DNA from: Xestospongia muta
Taxonomy: Eukaryota; Porifera; Demospongiae; Haplosclerida; Petrosiidae
Direction: 5' to 3'
Length of the DNA: 64,000 nt
Assembly (NCBI GenBank): GCA_963693285.1
Contig: OY848927.1
Span: 64,501-128,500, forward strand
The notes under the pieces: model-generated
What the model was told of the DNA's origin: nothing
Seen by the model: only the letters and a program-made list of their open reading frames with translations
The model's database searches: none
Translations under genes and position numbers: made by a program
In this document: one piece after another, positions 47,413-59,508 of the stretch
How the letters are laid out: every line of letters starts with the position of its first letter
How positions within the stretch are numbered: the stretch's first letter is position 1

Positions 47413-50400
47413 TCATGGCATATAAACATAAACTTTCCTAAAAATACATGTCATGTAAATAAAATGGAATATATTTTTTACCTATCATCGGATGATCTAG
47501 CTAAATAATCACGCTCAATTAAACTTTCAATTCTTCTTTTAATAACCATAGCATTTGGTGGAAACCTGTTCTTGAGTTGTTCAACACATTCAGCTACTAA
47601 ACTATTATGAGCGAGTCTTTTACGAGCTTTCATTATACGAACAACAGCAGCTTCAATTCTATAGAGTTAATAATGAAGGCATGTTTGATATAATTCTATA
47701 AATACTTACTCATGTTTACGGTCATCATCAACCTTTTGTCTGGTTTCTTTTCTCTCTGGCTCACTCTCACCTTTAGCGCTAACAGCTTGTATTTTGACAC
47801 GAACTAACTTACTAGTAAATTGATCATTAACAGCAAATTGATCTCCACTGCCTAGACAAATCAAATATTAAAACTATTATACTTAAGACAACAATACTTA
47901 CTGAAATCTTTGCCTGCGGCTCCATTGCCCACTTTATTGAGCCAGTTCAACACTTTTTGAGAGCTCCGGCCAATAGCTAATGATTGTAATGCTCTGACTA
48001 ATTCTTTGTGAGTAATATTTGTTTCTTGAGTTAGTTCCTTTAATTAAGCAAATTATTAGTCTGGTTACTTCACTTTATTAACACTTACTTGAAATGTAAA
48101 CATTGGTTTTCTATTAAACAGCATTAATATTGTCATTTGATGTGTAGACACTTGTAAAATATGTTTCTTAACTACAGGATGACCTGAACTCGGTTCACAT
48201 TTATTGTGAGGATAAAATACTGCATGTAAATCAGCAAACCCCTATAATTATAATAATAATTACATGTATGTATCATCTCTATTACCAAATGTGTTTGGAG
48301 AGTTAATTGACGTCCACTATATTGTGATAAATAAAACTTCTGGAACACAGAAAATGCATCGGCTACTGGCGTTGGTAATATACAAGGAGCAGATGTTGTA
48401 GCTGTAGGCCAACATCCTGTGGTCAGTACACGAACTGATAGATCAACTCCACCTAAACCATTCTAAAAAATGAATGCATGGCAATTACTATGCCCAGTCA
48501 GCAGATAAACTTACAGAACTGGTTTGTAAAAAGTCTCTAAATTTTTCCATTGTAGAACTGGATAGATTGATATCTTTGAACATACCTTCTAGTTTACTGG
48601 TAAAATGACCACCACATTCATGCTAATTAAATGAAATCATTACCATGGCAACAAAATGTGTGATATACCTTTAACTTTGAGATCATGCTTTTTTCAAAGT
48701 CGTCTGATATAGTTTTATTTAATAAAAGTCTCTTTGCCAAATGTTGTTTATAATAACGCTCAAAGACATCCTAAAATTATTAGGTGGGTGTGGTTTCATA
48801 AGACTATACTATCATTACCTTATCTTGAAGGTATCGGAATAAAAGAATGCATTTATCAAAAATGCCTTCCACTTCTTGTTCTGAATACTAATAGTACATT
48901 AATAATAATTACTTAATTAATAGTAGGGGCTTACTCCTTTTACTCCTCTTTTCAGTAATTCATCAATAAATAAAGACAAATATTCAGGTGACTTTTCATT
49001 AAGATTGATAAAGTATTCAAAGTCCTATTAAGACAAACTAATTAGAAAATAATTAATGGAACTTACTCACCATTCCAATTGCATGTTTAAATAAAGAATC
49101 ATTATTAAATGATTTCTCTAAGAACCTATTGTATTGATCTCGTAAGTCAAGGAGATTCTGAATATACAAAGTAGCATTTTTGCCAGGGGTAGCTTCAACA
49201 CTGGTCTCCTCTGAGACTAACGCTCGTCCAGTTTCTCTCAAGAAGGCACTCATATGCTCAATAATACTTGAAAGACCATTCTCAACTCGTGAAAATAACT
49301 TGTACATACATGCTAAATCTACAAAAAAGTAAAATACATCTTCTTTCTACTAACCATCTACTCTCAAGTTCTTTAACATATGAACAACACCAGAATGCTC
49401 CATCTCTACTATAGTCCTCATATGCTGTTTAATTAACTCATCTTCCACAACCTAATTAAGGAGCAGTACATTAATGAAAGGGGTGTGGTCAATAAGACTT
49501 ACTTTGGTAATTCTAGACTCTGTACTTGGATCAAGATAATGTCGCGCTCTTTCTACTTCCTCTGTTAGTCTCGCCTCTACTTTCCTTAAATAGACCGGAG
49601 CACTGTTTTCAGACAACAATCGTTGACTCTCTGCCTAATAAATCATAAAATAGGTGTGTCCTAATAAAATTATGTACTTTGTAAAACTCTCTTGACATTT
49701 GAAGGAAAGGTTTTTCAAAGTCTTCTTCGTATACATCACGTTTACTGTTTAGCCCTAATGCCATTAACATCTTACAGGTATTTTGAACAGCACCTCTATA
49801 CAGGACAGGATGTTATTTGACCACACTCTTGACCACACCCTCACCTATCAACCAGTTCTCCCTTCCTTTCTCTGTCCACAAGTTCCAGTAACAAACCTTT
49901 TAAATGTTCACGTATTGGATAAAAATGCAAGACCTGATAGTATTGAAAGTAATATAATATCATTGACCACACCCACTTCATCTTTGTAGAGAACTAAGCC
50001 GAGATCATATACATTAAGTTCTTCATTACCTTGTACATAAACACGATCCTAATGGATGAATAAATGAATAGTAAATGGACAGATAAATGACCAATAAATA
50101 AATGGTAAAAGGAGAATGGATAAATAAATAAATGGATAGATGAATAGATAGCTAAATGGACAAATAAATGACCAATAAATAAATGGTAAAAGGAGAATGG
50201 ATAAATAAATAAATGGATAGATGAATAGATAGCTAAATGGACAGACAGATCAATAAATAGATAACTAGTAAATGAATTGATATATTGACATACCATATAC
50301 ATCAATATATCTCTTATCATCACCATAGCAGTTTGGTGTTCATTCCAGACTAAATTTAATGTATCTAAAAAATTCCCTTGAAGTGATGATTCTACATCCA

Positions 50401-50793
50401 CACGAACCTAATCAATAAGTGGGTGGAGTTAGTTATTAACTACAGTTATAATCTTACTTCAGATACAAGATGCGATGTAATAACTTCCCTTAACATGGTG
50501 TACAATTTACGACCTTGTTTGTGTAATACCAAAGTATATGCATTGCTATTAGAATGTGATTATTATATTATATTATTAACATACTTTACCGATATAGTTC
50601 CTCAAATGATAGACCACTGTTGTTCTTTTTTTGAATTTCATGAATTGCATTCCTCAATAATTTTAAAATATCGTCCACATATTTAGGATCCATTTGAACC
50701 TTTAAATACATCAGTTACTATGGTAACATAAACTGCATTACTTACAGGGAAGGCTCTGATCCTCATTTTTCCATCTTTCTTACCACTCATCAT
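47413..50793 (-). CDS. CUL3: Cullin-3, scaffold of BTB-type E3 ubiquitin ligases
   Basis: About fifteen exons. The start (MRIRAFP after a short Lys-rich leader) and [20 protein letters not shown] give the BTB-binding N-terminal helices typical of CUL3; [20 protein letters not shown] follows. The middle has [20 protein letters not shown] and ALVSEE. The cullin-homology end has [20 protein letters not shown] sequence (48.7 kb), [17 protein letters not shown] sequence (48.4 kb) and a winged-helix end [20 protein letters not shown] with the neddylation Lys. A short final exon, after a 45-bp intron, adds RKVYVYMP, matching the usual RKVYTYVA tail. Without it the protein would stop at SSDDR. CUL3 joins BTB adaptors to RBX1. 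One intron carries a duplicated tetranucleotide-rich repeat. Confidence 0.92.
50050..50260. repeat. ATAAATGG/GATAGATG-rich tandem repeat in a CUL3 intron
   Basis: A unit of about 81 bp containing AATGACCAATAAATAAATGG and AAAAGGAGAATGGATAAATA is present twice in tandem, itself built of AAAT/GGAT-type words. This intron is correspondingly longer than its neighbours (~240 bp). Confidence 0.85.
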
Positions 50794-51007
50794 GAAGTTG
50801 TCTTATTGAACAAATCTCTTTGTATATCCAGTATGACCACAATATCCTGTTAGTTGACCTGATCTTCTCGGAATAAATGAGTACTAGTTCGCTCTGATAT
50901 CAGCAAAGAATGACCTGGCTATGACTATGCAGCCATTTTAAGAAGGAATCACGTGACAGCTCCTCCTATTTTTTTTTTACAAAAATCAGCCACACCCACT
51001 TCAAGTG
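50794..51007. promoter_or_regulatory. Divergent promoter of CUL3 and TAF9
   Basis: 214 bp between start codons. TCACGTGA lies at 50949-50956, the same palindrome as in the 10.9 kb and 45.4 kb promoters, followed by a T-rich tract. Confidence 0.45.
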
Positions 51008-51755
51008 ATGGCCTCTTCAGATCTCTCCTCTGGTACAGCAGGAGGTCCCAGAGATGCTGCTGTAATGGAAGCAATATTAAAAGAGATGGGCGTGGTCGAT
51101 TATGAGCCTAATGTCATCCACCAAATGTTAGAATTCAGTTATCGTAAGTGATGATGTCATAATGTGTAATAATAATAATGATGTCATTAGGTTATATTGT
51201 GAACATACTGGAAGATGCTAAGATCTATTCAGCTCATGCTGATAAAACTGAGTTAGACGAATCTGATGTTAGATTAGCCATACAGTCAAGAATGGATCAT
51301 TCATTTACATCACCACCTCCCAGAGATGTATGACATAATTATGAAATCATATGATATCATTTTCTTGTTGTTTAGTTTCTTGTTGAAGTTGCTCGCAAGA
51401 AAAACTCCACCCCTTTACCATTAATTCCAGAGAAATTTGGACCCCGCCTTCCTCCAGAACGCTATTGTTTAACAAGTCCAAATTTTAAAGTTAAAAATCG
51501 CAAAAAAGAGGTAATAAATAATTTTAAATTTATTATTTTATTTTCTTGACAGCCTCTAACAAATCCTCAAGTCACTTTATCAGCTACATTTCGATTACCA
51601 GTCACTAATAAAACAGTAGCTAGTCCATTAATACAAGCAGTAACCACACCCACTACTAATATGGTACATGTCCTAATATATGTAATATAGAATTAACTCT
51701 GCCCATTTAGAGAGCACCATTACCATCCAGTGTCACCAGTATGCCAAAATTATGA
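51008..51755 (+). CDS. TAF9: TAF9, TFIID/SAGA histone-fold subunit
   Basis: Five exons encode about 190 residues. The histone fold is at the N-terminus: [60 protein letters not shown]. The conserved region after it ([20 protein letters not shown] and [19 protein letters not shown]) is diagnostic of TAF9. The protein pairs with TAF6 in TFIID and is also part of SAGA. The C-terminal tail is short: human TAF9 is 264 residues with an acidic end, while this one stops at TSMPKL. Confidence 0.93.
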
Positions 51756-51791
51756 AACATTAAAAAAACTCAAGATATAAAAATCAATTAT

Positions 51792-53859
51792 TCATTCTAA
51801 TTGATGTATAAAATTATATAATTTGATCACATTGCCAGCCACACCCACACAGCTACCAGCATCACAATTAACTTGATGAAAACCATCACTACAAAATAAC
51901 CCCTATAATTACAAACTAATTAATTCATTAATAACATACTGTGTTTTGTGAGCTATCGATCCACCTAATAACTGATAAAGACTCTCCAAAATTAAAGGGG
52001 CTCCCTCAATTTGAGGTTTAATCCAACGATAAACACGAATAGAGAAATCTTTAGAACATGACAAGACACGATAACTATCCTATTAAAAGTGGGTGGAGTT
52101 AGAGAGTCATGTGACATATAATTACATGTACTTACAGCATATATATCAGTAATAGATCCTTTATGATCAGTAAATTGTTGTAGAGATTTTCCAGATTGTG
52201 GATCTATCACAAATAATGTACCTGTATCATTACCAGCTAATAATAACCCATTAGCTTGTTTTAATACAGTACATATACCAGTACATTCTAACTGAGTTGT
52301 TTGTGGATCATACATATGAGCAACTTGATAAACCTAATTAACGACATCATAATGACATCATGTGGTATTATCTTACATCACTGCTTGGTTTCTTAGCCTC
52401 TTCAATATGTTTTTCAATTTGCCACACCTCCATTTCTGCCACTGATTGAACAACTGGAAAATGTATTCTTCTCTGCCAGTGAGGATGAGGTAAGGGAACT
52501 GGTACAGGAATTGGTCCAGGTGGTCCAGGAATGAGTCCATGTTGTTGTGGAATAAGTCCAGGTGGTCCAGGTGGTCCAGGTGGTCCAGGTGGTCCAGGTA
52601 GTGGTTGGCCTATAACATAGTGTTGTTGGGATGTAGAGGTTATAGCTAAGACTCCAGGTTGAAGCCATAGACATGATCCAAGTGTTTGTGGATGAAGAGT
52701 CACATGAGGATCACATGACTCTTGTGACAAAGGACCTGACAGAATTTTACAAAGATCCCATATCTAGTTATATATTAATTATGTTATTTTAATTAAAGGG
52801 GTTTACCGGGATAATATTGTTACTCTTATCATACCCAGCTAACCATTGTCCTCCACTTAGCAATAAATGAGTACATGTTACATGTGACAATAATGTAGCA
52901 AGGGGTGTGGTCATCTCTAATGAGTTGCTATTCCATATAGTAATTACTGATGTTATCATATTACTGACCTACAATTGGGCGGAGTTAAATGTTCTAATTA
53001 TTTATAACTTACTATTAATATATTGCAAGTTGATTGCTTTAAATGAACTTTTCCAAATTTCAAAGCAGCTATTGAGCCATTTGATGTTAATGTACCTTGA
53101 ACTGACCAATCTGTGGCATTATACAAGGTCACATGACCTGTGACATCACCCATAGCAACCATATTTGTTTGATCGTCACAAGCTAAGCAAGTGATGGCCT
53201 TATCTTCTACACTCCAAATAGACTTACCCTATTATAATATACAATAACTTTTTATAATTGAGTCTTTTCTACTTACCTCAACTACATTCCATACATGGAC
53301 AGTTGAATCTAATGATAAACTAATTATGAGAGGGGGCGTAGGGTGTTCCCAGTTCACACTAGAACCATTTAAGCTAATAGCAATTACAATATCTTCTTTA
53401 TGACCTCTCAATGACTTGACCTATCACATGACAGTCACATGACAGTCACATGACATTAAGAAATCTAAGTTATATACCCGATAATCAAGACGTGGTCGGC
53501 CTTGGTCCATTCTATTCTCTACCCTCCTACGAGCTGCATAATATCTCCGCCATCTTTGACCGCCATCTTGAATCTGGTTGATATCACAGAATGCCCATCT
53601 CGACAGACAATGTCCTCTAAATAACAGAATATAATATCCATATATGGTAATGGGTACCTCCATAATACTTCCCCTGTAGCTGCTTCATAACATGTCTAAA
53701 GTGATGTAATTATGACATCATAGATTATATCTCATTTACCTTGCATACACGAGAAAATCGAGCTAAATCATCAACTATTAAAAACTCACATATTTTCATT
53801 AAACAAAGATATGGCAGCTGATCTAAAGTTAATATCCACTCTTCTTCCTCAGCAGACAT
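51792..53859 (-). CDS. F-box / WD40 protein with a collagen-like insert
   Basis: About nine exons. Residues 10-55 form an F-box (LTLDQLPYLCLMKICEFLIV, then DDLARFSRVCKTCYEAATGE and LWR). WD40-like blades follow (GHKEDIVIAISLNGSS, DSTVHVWNVVEGKSIWSVED, AKAITCLACDDQ-type, CTVLKQANGLLLAGNDTGTL, HKGSITDIYA, CSKDFSIRVYRW, VGVAGNVIKLYNF). Between blades, a Gly-Pro-Pro repeat run of about 13 residues and further Pro-rich sequence (LIPGPPGPIPVPVPLPHPHW) are inserted. F-box/WD40 proteins recruit substrates to SCF ubiquitin ligases through SKP1. The orthologue is not identified. The final exon uses a TTTTGTAG acceptor, giving the blade HDGFHQVNCDAGSCVGVAGN; an alternative acceptor 12 bp upstream would spoil the frame. 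Confidence 0.75.
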
Positions 53860-53927
53860 GATTTAGTGGGCGTGGCTTGTAAAATTGCATACTTCAGTGT
53901 ATATATTAAAGGAGTACTTCTGGCATT
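53860..53927. promoter_or_regulatory. 68-bp divergent interval between the F-box/WD40 gene and BRCC3
   Basis: Only 68 bp separate the two start codons. It includes GGGCGTGGC near 53868, the same GC-rich word as in the HSDL1/UQCRH interval, and AT-rich sequence. Confidence 0.4.
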
Positions 53928-55008
53928 ATGAGTCGTGTAGAGCTCACAGCGGACACATATCTCTCGTGTTTAACACATGCTCTATCAACTGAACGAGAAG
54001 AAGTCATGGGATTATTATTAGGAGAGGTATAATCATATATATCCTTAAACTGTTGACTCCTCCCACTCTAATTAGGTAAAAAATGATACAGTTCATATTT
54101 GTTCTTTGTGTATGATGAGACGATCTGATAAACAGCCAGATCGTGTTGAGATATCACCTGAACAACTCTCGGCAGCTGCTATAGAGGCAGAGGCCTTAGC
54201 TGGGAAATTAGGACGTCCTATTCAAGTAGCAGGATGGTACCATAGTCATCCTCATATCACTGTATGGCCATCTCATGTTGGTAAGATACATTTTATTTAT
54301 ACATTTTACATGTTGGTCTGGAGATGTTCGTACACAGGCTGACTATCAAATGATGGATCCTCGTTTTATTGGACTCATTTTTTCATGTTTTCAAGAAATT
54401 GATAAGGTACAATACTAATGATTATGTAATTAACAGACCACACCCATTAGAAATGTAGTATAAAAGTCATTTGCTTTCAGTCAGTTCCTAAAAATATACC
54501 ACAGCCAGGAGAGCCTCACTTGTAAGCCACACCCACATTATTTATAATAGAGTCATAATTGTCTCTTAGACATGAGTATGTTCAACTGTCATTGTCTATA
54601 ATATCTACACCACATGAGACTATTAGTCCAATGTGTGTTAATGCACTTACTCACTTACTGGATATATTATTTGAAGAGGAAAAGGAATCATTCCTGAATA
54701 ACCAGAAGTAAATATTATGATATAAAATATTCTGATGTGAACACTATATGTAGACATTGTGAAGATGAACTAATGTTGGTACATAATGGCGCTGGTAAGA
54801 TAAATACATTTCTTACAACATTATCTGTTATATTATTTTAGTTTATATGCAAAATTTATCTCAGTTGTTACAAGTTGTTGGAGGACCATTAGTACAACTA
54901 ATTGAGGAGCTAATCCATTACAATAAAAGAACAATATTACAGCTTCAGGAAGAGAAAAGAGAACTTGAATTAGTTCTTAATAGTGATAACAATAGTGATG
55001 CTGTATAA
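53928..55008 (+). CDS. BRCC3: BRCC36, Lys63-specific JAMM deubiquitinase
   Basis: Seven or so exons encode about 290 residues. MSRVELTADTYLSCLTHALS and REEVMGLLLGE give the MPN N-terminus with its conserved Glu; GWYHSHPHITVWPSHVDVRT is the JAMM site with His-x-His, the Ser and the zinc-binding Asp all in place. TQADYQMMDPRFIGLIFSCF follows as in human BRCC36. The C-terminal helices (LLQVVGGPLVQLIEELIHYN) end in a charged coil (QEEKRELELVLNSDNN). The enzyme cleaves Lys63-linked ubiquitin in the BRCA1-A and BRISC complexes. The sequence keeps all catalytic residues. Confidence 0.93.
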
Positions 55009-55023
55009 ACTATAAAATATTAG

Positions 55024-58000
55024 TTAGAATTGTTGTTCTGTTAGTGCTTTCTGTAAGGATTGATCCATTCTTGAGAAGTGGTCGTCCATTACACTGTCTA
55101 GTTGCTGTTGAAATCTTTCCAATAATGTAGCTTTATTTGGAGTAGGGGGTGGAGTTGCTACTTTCAAACTTGCTAAACCAGTTTTGAAAAGAGTTGCAGT
55201 TGTATCATTACCAACTGGATTAGCTCCACCCACCACATCATTAACATGATTCTACATTATATAATATTACACAATATAAAATATGAAAACCACTTACCGG
55301 TTGGGATCCACTCAAATTTAGTTGAAGAGTAGCCTCAGAGAGCTGGTCTTCTAAATGTGAGATTCGATCTTGCAATGTATGTAACATTGTTTCTCTATCA
55401 ATATGAGACTAACATAATATTACAATATGAGGAATTACTTCTTTAAGAGTTGAGCTCTATAACTGTTAACTTCACTTTCTCTTTTATCTAACTCAATTTT
55501 AAGTTCATTCTAATACATGTACAATACAAGAGTAATCTAATAAACTGGTTTTACCTGTACTGGTAAACTTGTATGACGAGTTTTAGTCTGTTTTCCTTCC
55601 AGTCTGCAAACACATTCATTAATATAATTATAAAATAATGAAGTATTACTTTTTCTTTAATTTACTATTGTCTTCTCTTAATTTAAGTTCATTATCGGCC
55701 ATTGTCTTAAGAGTTGTTTGTAACGACTGTATCTGACCTTGAAGACGACTCACTTCATTATGAAATTTCTGTGTATACTGATGTTCAAGACCCCTATCAT
55801 TAAATGCTAATAAAGAGAAGGGGCTATACACTCACTCACTTAATTATCTGGTCTTTGTTATCCACTAGTTTCTGTAAAACAGACACTTGTTCAGTACATT
55901 CAGACTTTTCCTTTAAACATATCTACATAATTTATTATTATAATTTATATTAATTGTTTCATATACTTCTAATGAATTTTGTAACTGAGCTACTTCAGAT
56001 AATAGAGCAGACATGTTTGTCTCGTGTTCCTGTTAGGTTACAATGACAGCCATTAATCCATTTATTTGAGTACCTTGTTTTGTTGAGACATGTTTTGGAG
56101 TTGACTGTACCATTTTTGAGATTCCATTAGAGTTGATTTAGTTTGTTGTCGAGACTCGTCTCTCTCTGTTTTCAAACTAAATACATATAATAGATGCAAT
56201 TATTCATGTAATTAAGGGTTACTCCTGGAATCTATAAATAAGCTGATACATTGTTTAATAAAGAAATGGGTAAATTACCATAGTAACAATTACCATAGTA
56301 ACAATATCAATGCAATATTACCATGCAAACGTAACAAATATTCATTAATTACAAAAAAACAAAACGAATTAATTAATTTACATGTACATTTACTAATAGA
56401 ACAAAGGGCATTACATAAATATTTTTAAAAGGATAATGCTACATTTTAGAGCAGTCATACTAATGTCACTTAACAAGGACCTATATAGCTAACTTCATAA
56501 AAAAATTCAAGTGATTTCGTGACGTGGACCAAATTCTAAATTTTTGGCTCGAGACCATGGACTATAGTCCATGGTCTTGAGCCAAAAATTGAGAATTTGG
56601 TCCACGTCACGAAATCTCTTGAATTTTTTTATGATTATAGCTATATAGGTCCTTGTTAAGTAGAATAATTGTTTGTGTTTAGAAATGTTGTTAAAGTCAA
56701 TAAAAAAACCAAAACGAATTCATTAATTTACATGAACATTGCTAGTAGAACAAAGGGCATTATATAAACATTTTTAAAGGATAATGCAACATTTTAGAGC
56801 AGTAATACTAATGTCATTTAACAAGGACCTATATAGCTATCATCATAATAAAATTTGAAGCGATTTCATTCTTTAAAGTCTGTAAAAAACCAAAACGAAT
56901 TCATTAATTTACATGTACATTTACTAGTAGAACAAAGGGCATTATATAAACATTTTTAAAAGGATAATGAAACATTTTAGAGCAGTGATACTAATGTCAT
57001 TTAACAAGGACCTATATAGCTATCATCACAAAACATTTGAAGCAATTTTATTCTTTAAAAGTCTGTAAAAAAACAAAAACGAATTCATTAATTTACATGT
57101 ACATTTACTAGTGGAACAAAGGGCATTATATAAACATTTTTAAAAGGATAATCCAACATTTTAGAGCAGTGATACTAATGTCACTTAACAAGGACATATA
57201 TAGCTAACTTCATAAAAAAATTCAAGTGATTTTGTGACATGGACCAAATTCTCAATTTTGGGCTCGAGACCATGGACTATAGTCCATGGTCTCGAGCCAA
57301 AAATTGAGAATTTGGTCCACGTCACGAAATCTCTTGAATTTTTTTATGATTATAGCTATATAGGTCCTTGTTAAGTAGAATAATTGTTTGTGTTTAGAAA
57401 TGTTGTTAAAGTCAATAAAAAAACCAAAACGAATTCATTAATTTACATGTACATTTACTAGTAGAACAAAGGGCATTATATAAACATTTTTAAAGGATAA
57501 TGCAACATTTTAGAGCAGTAATACTAATGTCATTTAACAAGGACCTATATAGCTATCATCATAATAAAATTTGAAGCGATTTCATTCTTTAAAGTCTGTA
57601 AAAAACCAAAACGAATTCATTAATTTACATGTACATTTACTAGTAGAACAAAGGGCATTATATAAAACATTTTTAAAAGGATAATGCAACATTTTAGAGC
57701 AGTGATACTAATGTCATTTAACAAGGACCTATATAGCTATCATCACAAAACATTTGAAGCAATTTTATTCTTTAAAAGTCTGTAAAAAAACAAAAACGAA
57801 TTCATTAATTTACATGTACATTTACTAGTGGAACAAAGGGCATTATATAAACATTTTTAAAAGGATAATGCAACATTTTAGAGCAGTGATACTAATGTCA
57901 CTTAACAAGGACATATATAGCTAACTTCATAAAAAAATTCAAGTGATTTTGTGACATGGACCAAATTCTCAATTTTGGGCTCGAGACCATGGACTATAGT

Positions 58001-59296
58001 CCATGGTCTCGAGCCAAAAATGGCAAAAATGGCAAAAAATGAAATTGCTTCAAATTTTTTATGATGATAGCTATATAGGTCCTTGTTAAGTAGAATAATT
58101 GTTTGTGCTTAGAAATGTTGTTAAAGTCAGTTAAAGTTATTTACCTTGAGAATTGTTACACATGTACATATTACATATATCTATATGTACATACATTTTA
58201 ATTAACTTATACATTACCTCATCAATCTCTTTTCTTTACTCTTTAATGTTTCTTGATATTTTAATAACTAGTTATTAAAATAAAATAACTAGTACATATA
58301 CAATAGGTACCTGTTGTTCATATTGTTCTAAAGCTGTCTCCTTCTCAGTAATCAATATTTTAGATTGTTCCAACTCACAGACTTTTATCTCCAAATCTTG
58401 CTATAATAGATGTTACATAACCTATTACCCAAATATTGTAATTATTAACCTCTAATACACTAATCTTCTCTTGAAGTCGAGTATTATCACTTCTAGAAGT
58501 ATCGTAGCTTTGTCGAAGTTGTTTTATTTCCTCTTGTTGAGAATCATTTTGTCTTTGAAGGACCTACATTATAACATAATGATTACAATGTTATTATTAA
58601 GAGACTTACTCCTAATGTCTCCCGCAATGCCTTGCAATCTTTTTCCAGGCTCTATATCACATGATATACTAATAACGTCAAATGATTGTGATGTGAGACT
58701 ACCTGTTGTCCAGTTGACTCAAGTGACTTCAGTTTTCGGACTTTTAATTTTTCGTAGCTTTTATTTAATCGAGTTAACTATTACAGATATATTGTGACAT
58801 CATAATGACATCATCATACCTCAGAGCGTAATCTCAACAATTGAGTTTCATGATCACTTGATTTCACTTTAAGCTGATGTTGAGAACGAAGTAATTCTTC
58901 ACGTAATTTCTCAATCTATAACAAATGACCACACCCATTTTTGTTAAACAACATACCTGAAATGTCTTCTCTTGTATGGTGACTCTTAATGATGAGAGAT
59001 CTCGTTCTCTTTGTTTTAAAGTTGCTTTAAGTGACTCTAATTGAATATTACTAGTATTCTCTTTACTGGACAATAATATATCAATTTGATGCATTAACTA
59101 TTAATAAACTATAATAATTACAGGGGTTATATATATATGTAGTATATATACCTCTTTGACTTCAGGTTCACATGATGCTAACAAGGTTCTACAATAGCAC
59201 TCAGTTAATGTATAATTATTAAAAGCATTACCCTTTCTTTGCACTTTGATGTACAATATTCAAAATATCAGGTCCACTATTAGTTGATTGACTCAT
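55024..59296 (-). CDS. CEP63: CEP63 / DEUP1-family centriolar coiled-coil protein
   Basis: Many small exons with coiled-coil content throughout. Near the start, TLLASCEPEVKE followed by LMHQIDILLSSKEN and ERDLSSLRVTIQEKTF aligns with the vertebrate CEP63 N-terminus (LTSCEAELQELMKQIDIM). Long heptad stretches follow (QRQNDSQQEEIKQLRQSYDT, LQEKISVLE, LRLRSELTRLNKSYEKLK). The C-terminus, LLERFQQQLDSVMDDHFSRM, resembles the family's last helix. CEP63 builds the ring that recruits CEP152 and starts centriole duplication; DEUP1 is its paralogue for multiciliated cells. A single homologue before that split is expected in sponges. One intron (56175-58225) holds ~1.8 kb of satellite. The stop is 15 bp from the BRCC3 stop. 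Confidence 0.8.
56350..58140. repeat. Satellite block in a CEP63 intron, same family as the 15 kb array
   Basis: About ten monomer-like units with TACATGTACATTTACTAGTAG, TTTTAGAGCAGTGATACTAAT and ATATAGCTATCATC in the usual order. Three palindromic switch units centre near 56570, 57283 and 58001. At the first two the whole arm is preserved: AATTTGGTCCACGTCACGAA is the mirror of the left arm, so the inverted repeat is about 190 bp. At the third, the right arm has the TGGCAAAAAT form seen in the large array. Confidence 0.95.
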
Positions 59297-59508
59297 CTCT
59301 TACTTTAACTGTATAGCAAATGATATATCTCATTTTAACAACAACAACAACAACAACAACAACACCTTATCAACTAAGCAACATGATTTTTCCCAGATTT
59401 TTTAGCTTTAACTCGTCGCTATAGTAACTAAACAACCAATCAGATTGAGCCACGATATTACTCTATTTAATACACACTTGTTCCTCTGTGAGGCCTCTCA
59501 GATTGAAT
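59297..59508. promoter_or_regulatory. Divergent region between CEP63 and DNAJC3, with (CAA)n microsatellite
   Basis: 212 bp between start codons. A CAA triplet repeat of about eight copies lies near 59338-59362. The rest has no clear element. Confidence 0.45.

Noticed and set aside
49994..50401. Long His/Leu/Tyr-rich minus-strand frame ([15 protein letters not shown])
   Set aside because: It reads through a CUL3 intron whose tandem repeat happens to lack stops; only its first part is the CUL3 exon.
52414..52674. Thr-Trp repeat open frame (TTWTTWTTW) on the minus strand
   Set aside because: It is another frame of the GGTCCAGGT repeat that encodes Gly-Pro-Pro in the F-box/WD40 gene.
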